A stretch of 64,000 nt of DNA from Methylibium rhizosphaerae. Lineage in GTDB: Bacteria > Pseudomonadota > Gammaproteobacteria > Burkholderiales > Burkholderiaceae_C. Below are positions 1-9,438 of this stretch, one piece after another. A model generated the notes under the pieces. That model did not search any database. It saw only the letters and a program-made list of their open reading frames with translations, and had not been told where the DNA came from. The position numbers and the translations under genes were made by a program. The DNA lies in the NCBI RefSeq assembly GCF_006386545.1, contig NZ_SWAR01000001.1:186001-250000 (forward strand), written 5' to 3'. Within the stretch, counting starts at the first letter, position 1; each line of letters begins with the position of its first letter.

Positions 1-881
1 TTGTAGGCGATGACCATGGGACGCTTGAACAGCGCGGCTTCGAGCGTGGCCGTGCCGCTGGCGATGAGGGTCACGTCGCAGGCAGCCAGGGCTTCGTGAG
101 AACGGCCGTCCAGCAGCTGGATCGGCACACCCGGCGCGAACTCGCGCAACATCGGCTCCACCACCGCCTTGAGCGACGGGATGGCCGGCAGGATGAACTT
201 CACGTCCGGGCGCTGCCGATGCATGAGGGCCGCCGCCTGCACGAACCGCGGCGCGATGTAATGGATTTCGCTGCGGCGGCTGCCGGGCAGCAGGGCCACC
301 ACGGGAGACGCGGCGTCCAGGCCCAGCGCCGCCCGCGCCGCCGGCTTGTCCACCTCCATCGGGATGGCATCGGCGAGCGGGTGGCCCACGTAGGTGGCTG
401 CGATGCCGTGCTGCGCGAGCAACTGCGGCTCGAACGGGAACAGGCACAGCACATGGTCGGCGCTGTGCCGGATCTTCTCGACCCGCTTGCCGCGCCAGGC
501 CCAGATCGACGGGCACACGAAGTGGATGGCCTTGATGCCGCGGGCCTTGAGCTGCGCTTCGAGATCGAGGTTGAAGTCGGGCGCATCCACGCCGATGAAG
601 GCGTCCGGAGGTTCGGCCAGCAGGCGCTGTGCGAGCTGCTTGCGGATGCCGGCGATCTCGCGGTAGTGGCGCAGCACTTCGACGTAGCCGCGAACGGCCA
701 GCTTCTCATGCGGCCACCAGGCGTTGAAGCCCTGCTCGGCCATGCGCGGGCCGCCAATGCCGAAAAGCTGTGCGCTGCCCAGCTCAGGCCAGCGTTGGCG
801 CATGCCGCCCAGCAGCAGGCCGGCCAGCAGATCGCCCGAGGCTTCTCCCGCCACCATCGCAAAACGAGGTGTGCTCGTCAT
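1..881 (-). CDS. lpxB: Lipid-A-disaccharide synthase LpxB (3' end outside window)
   Basis: Glycosyltransferase (GT19) that joins UDP-2,3-diacylglucosamine and lipid X to make the lipid A disaccharide at the inner face of the cytoplasmic membrane. The start is ATG at 881 (MTSTPRFAMVAGEASGD), and the GEASGD motif near residue 12 is typical of the family. Further on, FVCPSIWAWR and LLPGSRRSEI are also LpxB hallmarks. The reading frame runs off the window at SGTATLEAALFKRPMVIAY, so about 293 of the usual ~380-390 residues are present. It follows lpxA by 13 bases and is the last visible gene of the lpxD-fabZ-lpxA-lpxB set, so it is presumably co-transcribed with them. Confidence 0.96.
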   Translation of the reverse strand, partial: MTSTPRFAMVAGEASGDLLAGLLLGGMRQRWPELGSAQLFGIGGPRMAEQGFNAWWPHEKLAVRGYVEVLRHYREIAGIRKQLAQRLLAEPPDAFIGVDAPDFNLDLEAQLKARGIKAIHFVCPSIWAWRGKRVEKIRHSADHVLCLFPFEPQLLAQHGIAATYVGHPLADAIPMEVDKPAARAALGLDAASPVVALLPGSRRSEIHYIAPRFVQAAALMHRQRPDVKFILPAIPSLKAVVEPMLREFAPGVPIQLLDGRSHEALAACDVTLIASGTATLEAALFKRPMVIAY

Positions 882-894
882 CTGCAACAGGCGA

Positions 895-1683
895 TCAGCG
901 CGCGATGCCGCGCGTGGAAGCGGCCAGGAAACCGAGCATGAGGTCCACGTCGACCTTGGCCTCGGCATGCTCGTGCGCAATGGCAGCAATGCCGGCCTTG
1001 GCCTCCTCGAGCGTGAGACCCTTGCGGTACAGCAGGCGGTGCATCTGCTTGACCTGCGCGATGCGCTCGGCCGAAAAGCCGCGGCGACGCAGCCCCTCGA
1101 TGTTGAAGCCGTGCACACCGAGCGGGTTGCCGGACACCATCATGAAAGGCGGCACGTCCTGCGACACATGACTGGCGAAGCCGATCATCGCGTGGGAGCC
1201 GATCTTGGTGAACTGGTGCACGCCGGTCAGCCCGCCCACGATGACCCAGTCGCCCACGTGCACATGGCCCGCCAGCGTGGCGTTGTTGGCGAGGATGGTG
1301 CGGTTGCCCACCTGCACGTCGTGGGCCACATGCACATAGGCCATCACCCAGTTGTCGTCACCCACGCGGGTGACCCCGGCATCCTGTGTGGTGCCGCGGT
1401 TGAACGTGCAGAACTCGCGGATCGTGTTGCGATCGCCGATGTGCAGCTCGGTCGGCTCGCCGCGGTACTTCATGTCCTGCGGTGCGGCGCCGAGCGAAGC
1501 AAACTGGTAGATGCGGTTGTCGCGCCCGATCGTGGTGGGACCCTCGACCGTGCAATGGGCGCCCACCGTGGTGCCTTCACCGATGCGCACACCGGCGCCG
1601 ATGACGGCATACGGCCCGATCTCGACCGAAGCAGCCAGCTCGGCCTTCGGATCGATCATCGCTGTCGGATGGATCTTCGCCAC
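895..1683 (-). CDS. lpxA: UDP-N-acetylglucosamine acyltransferase LpxA
   Basis: First committed step of lipid A synthesis: moves a 3-hydroxyacyl chain from ACP to the 3-OH of UDP-GlcNAc. At 262 aa it has the family length. Most of the protein is a left-handed beta-helix built of hexapeptide repeats ([26 protein letters not shown]), followed by a helical C-terminal part. The catalytic His should lie in NATLAGH. An ATG at 1716 would overlap fabZ by 25 bases. I prefer GTG at 1683 because the protein then begins VAKIHPTAM, as in homologues, and a GAGG box overlapping the fabZ stop sits six bases upstream. Confidence 0.95.
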   Translation of the reverse strand: MAKIHPTAMIDPKAELAASVEIGPYAVIGAGVRIGEGTTVGAHCTVEGPTTIGRDNRIYQFASLGAAPQDMKYRGEPTELHIGDRNTIREFCTFNRGTTQDAGVTRVGDDNWVMAYVHVAHDVQVGNRTILANNATLAGHVHVGDWVIVGGLTGVHQFTKIGSHAMIGFASHVSQDVPPFMMVSGNPLGVHGFNIEGLRRRGFSAERIAQVKQMHRLLYRKGLTLEEAKAGIAAIAHEHAEAKVDVDLMLGFLAASTRGIAR

Positions 1684-1691
1684 GCCCGACC

Positions 1692-2138
1692 TCACGACAC
1701 CTTGCGCATCGTGCACATCAGCTCGGCCTCGGCGGCCACCTCTTCACCCACCAGGGCACGGCCGCCGAACTTGAAGATGCCGGCCTTCATGCGGTCGAGC
1801 GTCACGTCGAGGATCAACTGGTCGCCCGGCTCCACAGGTCGCTTGAAGCGAGCGTTGTCGATACCGGCGAAGTAGTACACCGAGTTGTCGTCGAGTTCCA
1901 TGTCGAGCGAGGCGAACGACAGCAACGCCGCAGCCTGTGCCATGGCTTCGAGCATCAGCACGCCGGGCATCACCGGCCGCTTGGGGAAGTGGCCGACGAA
2001 GAACGGCTCGTTCATGGTGACGTTCTTCAGGGCGCGCAGGCGCTTGCCCTTCTCGATCTCGATCACCCGGTCCACCAGCAAGAACGGGTAGCGGTGAGGA
2101 AGCTTCTTGAGGATCTGGTGGATGTCCATCGAGTTCAT
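1692..2138 (-). CDS. fabZ: 3-hydroxyacyl-ACP dehydratase FabZ
   Basis: Dehydrates beta-hydroxyacyl-ACP in type II fatty-acid elongation and so competes with LpxA and LpxD for the same acyl-ACP pool, which fits its place between them. It is a 148-aa single hot-dog domain. The signature [19 protein letters not shown] contains the catalytic His and Glu. The ATG at 2138 overlaps the lpxD stop as ATGA, which indicates translational coupling. A second in-frame ATG three codons later (MDIHQIL) is a possible alternative start. Confidence 0.96.
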   Translation of the reverse strand: MNSMDIHQILKKLPHRYPFLLVDRVIEIEKGKRLRALKNVTMNEPFFVGHFPKRPVMPGVLMLEAMAQAAALLSFASLDMELDDNSVYYFAGIDNARFKRPVEPGDQLILDVTLDRMKAGIFKFGGRALVGEEVAAEAELMCTMRKVS

Positions 2139-3163
2139 GACTGTTTCTTCTCGAGCGCTCGAAGGCGCTCACGCATGGTGTGCAACTGACGCAGCGTGGC
2201 TGCGTTCTTTTCCCAGGTCTTATTGTCGTCGAAGGGGAAGGCGCCGCTGTACACGCCCGGCTGGTGGATCGAGCGTGTGATGAGGGTGCAGGCCGACACA
2301 TGCACGCCGTCGACCAGCTCGATGTGCCCGACGATGCTCGAGGCACCGCCGATCGTGCAGCGCGACCCGATGCGTGTGCTGCCCGCCACGGCCACGCAGC
2401 CGGCCATGGCCGTGTGGGCGCCGATGCGCACGTTGTGGCCGATCTGGATGAGGTTGTCGAGCTTCACGCCGTCTTCGATCACGGTGTCGTCGAGGGCGCC
2501 GCGATCGATGCAGGTGTTGGCGCCGATCTCGACGTCGTCGCCGATGCGCACCGCCCCCAGTTGCTCGATCTTTTCCCAGCCGTGGAGGGTGGGCGCAAAG
2601 CCGAAGCCGTCGGCGCCGATCACCACGCCGCCGTGCAGGATGCAGCGCGCGCCCAGCGTGCAGTCGGCCCCGAAGGTGACATTGGCGGCCAGGCGCGAAC
2701 CGGCGCCGATACGGGCGCGCGCACCCACCACGGTGTGCGGGCCGATCTCCGCGCCGTCGCCGATCACGGCGCCTGCCTCGATCACGGCCAGCGGCGCGAT
2801 CGACACGCCGGCCCCCAGCACCGCCGTAGCGTCGACCACTGCGCTCGGATGCACCCCGGCCGGCGAAGCGGGCCGCGTGCGGCGGGCCCACCACTGCGTG
2901 GCCCGGGCGAAATACAGGTAGGGATCGTCGGCGACGATGGCCGCCCCGCGTTGCAGGGCCTCGTCGCGCACGGAAGGCGCCACGATCACGCAGCCGGCCT
3001 GCGACGCCTGAAGCTGCGAGCGGTACCTTGGATTGGCCAGGAACGATAGCGTCGAGGGCGTGGCGCCCTCGAGCGGCCCGATGCGGGTGATGGCGAGTTC
3101 AGCCGGCCCGAGGAGTTCACCGCCCAGGTCCGCAACGATGTCACCGAGCCGGGCTTCGAACAC
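2135..3163 (-). CDS. lpxD: UDP-3-O-acylglucosamine N-acyltransferase LpxD
   Basis: Third step of lipid A synthesis: N-acylation of UDP-3-O-acyl-glucosamine from 3-hydroxyacyl-ACP. An N-terminal uridine-binding domain ([14 protein letters not shown], then [11 protein letters not shown]) is followed by a hexapeptide beta-helix. The motif [10 protein letters not shown] carries the expected catalytic His. The open frame extends upstream into skp, but GTG at 3163 gives 342 aa starting [10 protein letters not shown], matches family length and lies 25 bases after the skp stop. The Shine-Dalgarno here is weak, so translation may depend on coupling from skp. The start is the least certain part of this call. 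Confidence 0.93.
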   Translation of the reverse strand: MFEARLGDIVADLGGELLGPAELAITRIGPLEGATPSTLSFLANPRYRSQLQASQAGCVIVAPSVRDEALQRGAAIVADDPYLYFARATQWWARRTRPASPAGVHPSAVVDATAVLGAGVSIAPLAVIEAGAVIGDGAEIGPHTVVGARARIGAGSRLAANVTFGADCTLGARCILHGGVVIGADGFGFAPTLHGWEKIEQLGAVRIGDDVEIGANTCIDRGALDDTVIEDGVKLDNLIQIGHNVRIGAHTAMAGCVAVAGSTRIGSRCTIGGASSIVGHIELVDGVHVSACTLITRSIHQPGVYSGAFPFDDNKTWEKNAATLRQLHTMRERLRALEKKQS

Positions 3164-3188
3164 TGACTGAGCCGGATCTGCCGGGGGT

Positions 3189-3704
3189 TTATTTCCCGCC
3201 CGACGCGTTGAGGGCCTTGATGACCTTGTCGGTGATGTCGACCCGCGAGCTGACATGCACTGCCTCTTCGATGATCAGGTCGTACTTTTCCTGGTCGGCG
3301 ATCTGCTTGATCACCTTCTGAGCGCGCTCCACGAGGCCGGCGAGCTCCTCGTTCTTGCGCTGGTTGGCGTCTTCCTGGAATTCGCGGCGCTTGCGCTGGA
3401 ATTCGCGGTCCTGCTCGACCAGATCGCGCTGACGGCGCGAACGCTCGCTCTCTGCCAGCGTGGGCGCCTCTTTCTCGAGCTTGTCGGCGGCGGCCTTGAT
3501 GCGCGCCTGCATGTCGAGCAGCTCTTTCTCGCGCTTGCCGAACTCGGCCTCGAGCTTGGCCTGGGCGGCCTTGGCCGGCACCGCGTCGCGCAGCACACGC
3601 TCGCGGCTCACGAAACCGATCTTCAGTTCCTGGGCGTTCGCGGCGGGCACGAACGCGGCGAGCATTCCGGCAACCAGCACGGAGATCAACGAGAAACTTT
3701 TCAT
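3189..3704 (-). CDS. skp: Periplasmic chaperone Skp/OmpH
   Basis: Holds unfolded outer-membrane proteins in the periplasm and delivers them to BamA. The 171-aa precursor has a Sec signal peptide ([20 protein letters not shown], cleaved after ANA). A beta strand follows ([12 protein letters not shown]), then a long charged helical arm (roughly residues 45-125, rich in E, K, R and Q) that would form the tentacles of the trimer, and then the returning C-terminal strand. Its ATG overlaps the bamA stop by one base (TAATG), which couples it to the gene for its client acceptor. Confidence 0.95.
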   Translation of the reverse strand: MKSFSLISVLVAGMLAAFVPAANAQELKIGFVSRERVLRDAVPAKAAQAKLEAEFGKREKELLDMQARIKAAADKLEKEAPTLAESERSRRQRDLVEQDREFQRKRREFQEDANQRKNEELAGLVERAQKVIKQIADQEKYDLIIEEAVHVSSRVDITDKVIKALNASGGK

Positions 3705-6031
3705 TAGAACGCGGTCCCGATCTGGAATTGGAAACGTTGGATTTTATCGCCGGAGCAAGACTTTACCGGCTCGCCATAGCTGAGTTTCAGCGGCCCCACC
3801 GGCGAGACCCAGCTAAGGCCCACGCCGGCCGACGCCCGTATCGACTCCCAATTCATGCCCGAGCAATGCTGGTTGACGACCTCTTCGCTGCCGCCCCACA
3901 CGTTGCCGGCGTCGACATAGCCAAAGACGCGCAGGGTCCGGTCGTTGCCTGCGCCCGGGAAGGGGACGTAGAGCTCGCTGTTGATGTTGAGCCGCCGCGT
4001 ACCGCCTATGTAGGCACCGGCGTTGTCCACAGGGCCGAGCGATCCTTGGTCGAAGCCTCGAACGGTACCGAGGCCGCCACCGTAGAAGTTCTTGAAGATC
4101 GGGTACCGGCGCCCGCCGAGCCCCTGGCCCCAGCCGAACTCGGCGTTCACCGCGAAGGTGAACTTCTTGGACAGTGGCCAGTACTGCTGGAACTGCAGGT
4201 TGCTGCGCAGGTAGCGGGTGTCTCCGCCGACCCCCCACTCCAGGTTGATGCGCTGGTAGCGGCCCGCGTTTGGAACCAGCGCGCTGTCCCGGCTGTCCCG
4301 GGCCCAACCAAGGGTCAGCGGCACGCTGGTGCTCGCTGCGCCGAATTCGTCGCGATATTCGCGGTAGTTCGTGGGCAAGGAGCTGCCCGCCTTGATTTCG
4401 GTGCGCTCCAGACCAATGCCGAAGAACACCGTGTCGCGCTCGGTGAACGGCACGCCGAAGCGCACGGAAGCCCCGGGGGTCACCAGTTCGTACTCTTCGC
4501 CCTGGCTGTTGATCGGCTTGCTGGTGCGGTAGAAGACGTCGAAGGCCCGCGAGATGCCATCGATCGTGAAGTACGGATCCACCGTGCTGACGACCAAGGT
4601 GCGGTTGTACTTGCTGGTGTTGAGTTCGATGCCGAGGTAGTTGCCGCTGCCGAACACGTTCTCCTGCCGGATCGACCCCGACAGCGACAGCTTCTCGGCG
4701 CTGGAGAAGCCAGCACCCAGTTGCAGGTTGCCCGTGGGCTTTTCCTCGACGACGATGGTCAGGTCCACCTGGTCGAGCGTGTTGGGCACTTCCTCGGTCT
4801 CGACGTTCACCGACTTGAAGTAGCCCAGCCGGTCGACCCGGTCGCGCGACAGCTTGATGCGCTGACCGTCGTACCAGGCTGACTCGAACTGACGGAACTC
4901 GCGCCGCACCACCTCGTCGCGCGTGCGGGTGTTGCCTGACACGTTGATGCGCCGCACGTACACGCGCCGCTGAGGATCTGCAATCAGCACCACCGAGACC
5001 CGGCCAGTCTCGCGGTCGATTTCGGGGCGGAAGTCCATGCGCGCGAATGCATAGCCGAAGCTGGCAAAGCGGTCGGTGAACGCGCGGTTCGTCGTGGCCA
5101 CGTCTTCGGCGCGATAGGCCTCCCCCGGCTGGATGGTGACCAGCGACTTGAATTCCTCTTCCTTGCCGAAGTACTCGCCCTCCAGCTTGACGCCGGTGAC
5201 CGTATATCGCTGGCCCTCGTTCACGTTCACGGTGATCGTGATGTCCTGCTTGTCGGGAGAAATAGCGACCTGCGTGGACTCGACGTTGAACTCGAGGTAG
5301 CCGCGGTTCAGGTAGTAGGCGCGCAGCGTCTCGAGGTCGGCATTGAGCTTGGCCCTGGAATAGCGGTCCGACTTGGTGTACCAACTCAGCCAGCCGCCGG
5401 TATCGAGGTCGAACTGCCCGAGCAGCGTGCTCTCCGAGAAAGCCTTGTTGCCCGTGATGCGGATTTCCTTGATCTTGGCAATGCCGCCCTCGGTCACGGT
5501 GAAGGTGACGTTGACGCGGTTGCGTTCCTGCGGGGTGATGGTCGTGACGACCTCCACGCCGTAGAGGCTGCGCGTCAGGTATTCGCGCTTGATCTCCTGC
5601 TCGGCACGGTCGGCCATCGCCTTGTCGAACGGCTTGCCCTCGCCGATGCCGACGTCCTTCAGCGCCTTGAGCAGCGCGTCCTTGTCGAACTCCTTGAGGC
5701 CGGCGAAGTCGACGCTGGCGATGATGGGTCGCTCTTCGAGCACCACCACCACCACGTCGCCATCGACTTCCAGTCGGACATCCTTGAAGAGTCCCGTGGC
5801 GAAGAGCGCGCGCAATGCGGCAGCGCCCTTGTCGTCGGAGTAGGTGTCGCCCACGCGAAAGGGCAGCGCCGCAAACACTGCGCCAGCATCTGTGCGCTGC
5901 AGGCCCTCGATGCGGATGTCCTTCAGCACGAACGGCTCGACAGCCCACGCATGGCCATGCAGTGTCATGGCGAGTGCAGAAGCGATGAGGGTCGGTTGAA
6001 GGGAGCGAGGCAGACGGGAGAGGAGGCGCAT
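3704..6031 (-). CDS. bamA: Outer-membrane protein assembly factor BamA
   Basis: Central subunit of the BAM complex that inserts beta-barrel proteins into the outer membrane. The 775-aa protein starts with a signal peptide (about residues 1-30, ending GHAWA). Five POTRA domains follow to roughly residue 420, the first with VLKDIRIEGLQR. The C-terminal barrel carries the conserved loop-6 motif VRGF (GLGTVRGFDQG) and ends in Phe (QIGTAF), the usual terminal residue for outer-membrane barrels. It lies 6 bases after rseP and is coupled to skp. The partners BamB and BamD are encoded elsewhere in this window. Confidence 0.97.
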   Translation of the reverse strand: MRLLSRLPRSLQPTLIASALAMTLHGHAWAVEPFVLKDIRIEGLQRTDAGAVFAALPFRVGDTYSDDKGAAALRALFATGLFKDVRLEVDGDVVVVVLEERPIIASVDFAGLKEFDKDALLKALKDVGIGEGKPFDKAMADRAEQEIKREYLTRSLYGVEVVTTITPQERNRVNVTFTVTEGGIAKIKEIRITGNKAFSESTLLGQFDLDTGGWLSWYTKSDRYSRAKLNADLETLRAYYLNRGYLEFNVESTQVAISPDKQDITITVNVNEGQRYTVTGVKLEGEYFGKEEEFKSLVTIQPGEAYRAEDVATTNRAFTDRFASFGYAFARMDFRPEIDRETGRVSVVLIADPQRRVYVRRINVSGNTRTRDEVVRREFRQFESAWYDGQRIKLSRDRVDRLGYFKSVNVETEEVPNTLDQVDLTIVVEEKPTGNLQLGAGFSSAEKLSLSGSIRQENVFGSGNYLGIELNTSKYNRTLVVSTVDPYFTIDGISRAFDVFYRTSKPINSQGEEYELVTPGASVRFGVPFTERDTVFFGIGLERTEIKAGSSLPTNYREYRDEFGAASTSVPLTLGWARDSRDSALVPNAGRYQRINLEWGVGGDTRYLRSNLQFQQYWPLSKKFTFAVNAEFGWGQGLGGRRYPIFKNFYGGGLGTVRGFDQGSLGPVDNAGAYIGGTRRLNINSELYVPFPGAGNDRTLRVFGYVDAGNVWGGSEEVVNQHCSGMNWESIRASAGVGLSWVSPVGPLKLSYGEPVKSCSGDKIQRFQFQIGTAF

Positions 6032-6037
6032 GCGTTG

Positions 6038-7399
6038 TCAGTGCAGGCCCAGCAGGCGGGCCACATCGTTGTAGAGGGCGAGTGACATCATGAGCAGCAT
6101 GATGGCGAGTCCCCCTCGTTGCAGCCGATCCAGCCACACGTCCGAGACCGGCCGGCCCGTCACTCCTTCGAAAAGATAATACATGAGGTGTCCGCCATCG
6201 AGCATCGGCAGCGGCAGCAGGTTCAGCACCCCCAGGCCCACGCTGACGATGGCCAGAAAGGCCAGGTAGTAGGCGACGCCACGCTGCACCGACTGCCCCG
6301 CATAGTCGGCAATGGTCAGCGGACCGCTCAGGTTCTTGAGCGACGCTTGTCCGATGAGCATCTTGCCGAGCATCGTGAGGTTGAGCGCTGCGGTATCCCA
6401 GGTCCGCGTTGCCGCACGGCCCAGCCCTTCGAACACGCCACGGCGCACCAGCACCATGTCCACCGCACCGCCGAGGTAGGCCTCGACGCGCCCCACGGAC
6501 CGGTCCTTGTCCTGCACGACGGCAGGTGTCACGGTGGCCTCGATCACCTCTTGGCCACGCTGCACTCGCCAGACCATCGGCCTCGGCTCGGTGCCCTGCA
6601 CGGCGCCGCGGATGATCTGCAGCAGGCGCGTGGCGTCCGGCACGGCTTCGCCGTCCACCGACAGGACGCGGTCGCCCTTCTGCAGCCCGGCTTGCCCGGC
6701 GGGCCCGCCGGCCACTACGTCGCGCAGCAGCGGTTCGCTGTAGGGCTGGAGAACGCCGATGCGGCGCATCAGCTGCGCGTCCACATCCTTCGCAGCGAGC
6801 CGGCCGAGTTCGAGCACCGCGTTGCGCCGGCCGTGTCCTTGGGAGTCGGTCAGCTCGAGATGCAGGCGTTCCGAATTCAGCACCGCCTGGGTGATGTACC
6901 AGCTCAGCTCCGGCAACGAAGCCACGTCGGTCCATTCGCTGCCGTCGGTGGAGACCGCGCGCACCCAGTCGCCTGATCGCACTCCGGCCTGCTCGGCCAG
7001 GCTGGCCGGTTCAGGGGTACCCAGCACCGCCTTGGGTTCGTTCACACCCCACCAGGACGCCGCCGCGAACAGGAACCACGCAAGCACAAGATTGGCAACG
7101 GGGCCGGCGGCCACGACGGCGGCGCGCTGCCACAGGGGCTTGCGATTGAAGGCCCGGTGCAATTCGTGGGGAAGCACCTCGCCTTCGCGCTCGTCGAGCA
7201 TCTTCACGTAGCCGCCCAGCGGAATGGCAGATACCGCGAACTCGGTGTCGCCCCGCTGCCGGCGCCAGATCACGCGCCCGAAGCCCACGGAAAAGCGCAG
7301 GACCTTCACACCGCAGGCCACCGCCACACGGTAGTGCCCGTATTCGTGCACCACGATGAGCACACCGAGCGTGATCAGGAAGGCGACGACAGTGGTCAT
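6038..7399 (-). CDS. rseP: Site-2 intramembrane zinc protease RseP
   Basis: Cleaves the anti-sigma factor RseA within the membrane, releasing sigma-E when outer-membrane proteins misfold. The 453-aa protein has HEYGH (residues 18-22) in its first transmembrane segment as the zinc site. The third metal ligand is expected in NLLPLPMLDGGHL near the C terminus. Two PDZ domains lie between (about residues 120-310, with VRSGDWVRAVS and LQKGDRVLSVDG). The start overlaps the dxr stop as ATGA. Placement directly before bamA links the envelope-stress protease to the assembly machine it monitors. Confidence 0.96.
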   Translation of the reverse strand: MTTVVAFLITLGVLIVVHEYGHYRVAVACGVKVLRFSVGFGRVIWRRQRGDTEFAVSAIPLGGYVKMLDEREGEVLPHELHRAFNRKPLWQRAAVVAAGPVANLVLAWFLFAAASWWGVNEPKAVLGTPEPASLAEQAGVRSGDWVRAVSTDGSEWTDVASLPELSWYITQAVLNSERLHLELTDSQGHGRRNAVLELGRLAAKDVDAQLMRRIGVLQPYSEPLLRDVVAGGPAGQAGLQKGDRVLSVDGEAVPDATRLLQIIRGAVQGTEPRPMVWRVQRGQEVIEATVTPAVVQDKDRSVGRVEAYLGGAVDMVLVRRGVFEGLGRAATRTWDTAALNLTMLGKMLIGQASLKNLSGPLTIADYAGQSVQRGVAYYLAFLAIVSVGLGVLNLLPLPMLDGGHLMYYLFEGVTGRPVSDVWLDRLQRGGLAIMLLMMSLALYNDVARLLGLH

Positions 7400-8592
7400 G
7401 CAAGTGTGGTGTTGGCGGCCTGCGCTGCCGCCTCGCGCGCCCGCGCGTCCAGCGCCAGCAGACCTTCGAGGCTCTCGGTGCTGCCCCGTTCGATCACCAA
7501 CGTCTCGAGCGTCCGTGCGTTGACGCTATGAATCTGGTCGAAGCGGATGGTTCCTGCGAGGAATGCGGCCACGGCCACCTCGTTGGCCGCATTCAGCACT
7601 GCGGTGCTTCCCGCAGGGCCGGTGAGCGTGTCCCAGGCCAGGCGAAGCCCGGGGTAGCGCGTGTCGTCGGCCGGCTCGAAGGTCAGCGCCGACAGGGCCG
7701 TGAAGTCGAGGCAGGATGCGCCCGATTCGACGCGCTCGGGCCAGGCCAGGCCATAGGCGATGGGCACCCGCATGTCGGGAGTGCCGAGCTGCGCCAGCAC
7801 TGAGTTGTCGCGGCACACCACCATCGAGTGGATGATGCTCTGCGGGTGGATCACCACGCGGATCTGCTCGGGCGACAGATCGAACAGCCACCGGGCTTCG
7901 ATGACTTCGAGGGCCTTGTTCATCATGGTGGCCGAATCGACCGAGATCTTGCGGCCCATGACCCAGTTCGGGTGAGCGCAGGCTTGGTCGGGGGTCACGT
8001 CACGCAGGCTGGCCGGGTCGCGCTGGCGGAACGGCCCGCCGGAAGCCGTGAGCACGATGTGGTCGATGCGCTGGCGCCAGGCGCTGCGGTCTTCGGGCAG
8101 GCACTGGAAGATGGCCGAATGCTCGCTGTCGATCGGCAGCAGCGTGGCGCCGCCTTGCTCGACGGCCCGCATGAACAGCGCCCCGCCAACCACCAGCGCT
8201 TCCTTGTTGGCCAGCAGCAGACGCTTGCCGGCGCGCGCAGCGGCCAGGCAGGGTGGCAGGCCGGCGGCGCCGACGATGGCTGCCATCACCGCGTCGACCT
8301 GCGGATGCGCGGCCATGTCGGCCAGAGCCTGCGGCCCGCAGAGCACCTCGGTGGGCAGGTCTTCCCGGCGCAGCCTGTCCTGCAGGCTTGCTGCCTGTGC
8401 CGCCTCGGGCAACACCGCAAACCGCGGCCGCCAGCGCACGCATTGTTCGAAGAGCGCGTCGACCCGGCTGTGCGCCGTCAACGCGAACACCTCGTAGCGT
8501 TCCGGGTGGCGCGACATCACGTCGAGCGTATTGGTGCCGATGGAGCCGGTCGAGCCAAGCACGCACACGCGTTGGCGGCGGGGAAACTGCAT
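7396..8592 (-). CDS. dxr: 1-deoxy-D-xylulose 5-phosphate reductoisomerase
   Basis: NADPH-dependent conversion of DXP to MEP, the committed step of the MEP isoprenoid pathway. It feeds UppS just upstream and IspG elsewhere in the window. The 398-aa product has the N-terminal NADPH motif LGSTGSIG, then NKEALV, the metal-binding IDSEHSAIFQ and the active-site GRKISVDSATMMNKALE. A GTG at 8598 is in frame, but the ATG at 8592 has GAGG at correct spacing, overlapping the cdsA stop, so I chose it. Confidence 0.96.
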   Translation of the reverse strand: MQFPRRQRVCVLGSTGSIGTNTLDVMSRHPERYEVFALTAHSRVDALFEQCVRWRPRFAVLPEAAQAASLQDRLRREDLPTEVLCGPQALADMAAHPQVDAVMAAIVGAAGLPPCLAAARAGKRLLLANKEALVVGGALFMRAVEQGGATLLPIDSEHSAIFQCLPEDRSAWRQRIDHIVLTASGGPFRQRDPASLRDVTPDQACAHPNWVMGRKISVDSATMMNKALEVIEARWLFDLSPEQIRVVIHPQSIIHSMVVCRDNSVLAQLGTPDMRVPIAYGLAWPERVESGASCLDFTALSALTFEPADDTRYPGLRLAWDTLTGPAGSTAVLNAANEVAVAAFLAGTIRFDQIHSVNARTLETLVIERGSTESLEGLLALDARAREAAAQAANTTLA

Positions 8593-8599
8593 GTCCACC

Positions 8600-9436
8600 T
8601 CAGAGGGAAACCAGCGCCATCGCCAGCGGAAGGACCGGCAGCAAGGCGTCGATGCGGTCGAGCACCCCGCCGTGGCCCGGCAGGAGGTTGCTGCTGTCCT
8701 TGGCGCCCGCGCTGCGCTTCACAAGGGACTCGAACAGGTCGCCCACCACGCTCATCGCCGCGAGGAACAGCACCGCAACGCCCATGCCGAGCCAGCCGAT
8801 CTGCTGGCTCACACGCGTGTAGAGGCTGGCACTGTCGACCAGGCCGCGCCGGTCGAGCGCCAGCCACAACACCGCCAGGACGACGACGCCGAGCATGCCG
8901 CTCCAGACGCCCTCCCAGCTCTTGCCCGGACTGATGGCCGGTGCCAGCTTGCGGCGGCCGAATGCGCGGCCGCCAAAGTAGGCGGCAATGTCAGCCGCCC
9001 AGACCAGGCAGAACACCGACAGCAGGAAGTTCACGCCCAGCGCCTTGGCCTGCACCAGTGCCAGCCAGGCCAGCCACAGCAGCAGCACGCCCAGCACGAG
9101 TCGCAGCGCAGCGGGCAGCCCGGGCCAACCGGCGACGCCCCTGCTCAGCACGAACGCCCCGCCCAGCACCCACACCAGCATCGCGGCCCACCAGGGCCAT
9201 TGCGTGGCCTGCAGCGCCCAGCCGGACCACCACGTGAGCGCACCGCCCGCGAGCACCGCCACTCCAAGAAGAACAGCAGCGGCGCCGCGCAACCCGTTCA
9301 GGCGCGCCCATTCCCAGGCGCCTGCCGACGCGGCAGCCAGGCTCAGCCAGGCAAAGGGCCACAGCGGTTTGGCGAACAGCGCGGGCAGCAGCACCGCCAG
9401 CAACACGACTGCGGTGATCACACGCTGCTTGAGCAT
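8600..9436 (-). CDS. cdsA: Phosphatidate cytidylyltransferase CdsA
   Basis: Makes CDP-diacylglycerol from phosphatidate and CTP, the precursor of all bacterial phospholipids. The 278-aa protein is polytopic, with about seven to eight hydrophobic segments. The CdsA signature is present near the C terminus as KRSAGAKDSSNLLPGHGG followed by LDRIDAL. The open frame extends upstream into uppS, but ATG at 9436 (MLKQRVITAV) lies two bases after the uppS stop, with AGGA upstream. The terminal residues after DALLPVLPLAMALVSL suggest a short C-terminal helix. Confidence 0.94.
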   Translation of the reverse strand: MLKQRVITAVVLLAVLLPALFAKPLWPFAWLSLAAASAGAWEWARLNGLRGAAAVLLGVAVLAGGALTWWSGWALQATQWPWWAAMLVWVLGGAFVLSRGVAGWPGLPAALRLVLGVLLLWLAWLALVQAKALGVNFLLSVFCLVWAADIAAYFGGRAFGRRKLAPAISPGKSWEGVWSGMLGVVVLAVLWLALDRRGLVDSASLYTRVSQQIGWLGMGVAVLFLAAMSVVGDLFESLVKRSAGAKDSSNLLPGHGGVLDRIDALLPVLPLAMALVSL

Positions 9437-9438
9437 GG

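Noticed and set aside
3813-6935. A 1,040-codon open frame overlapping bamA and rseP on the same strand in another frame
   Set aside because: Arg/Gly/Ala-rich composition with no motifs; it crosses the boundary of two genes that are intact in their own frames.
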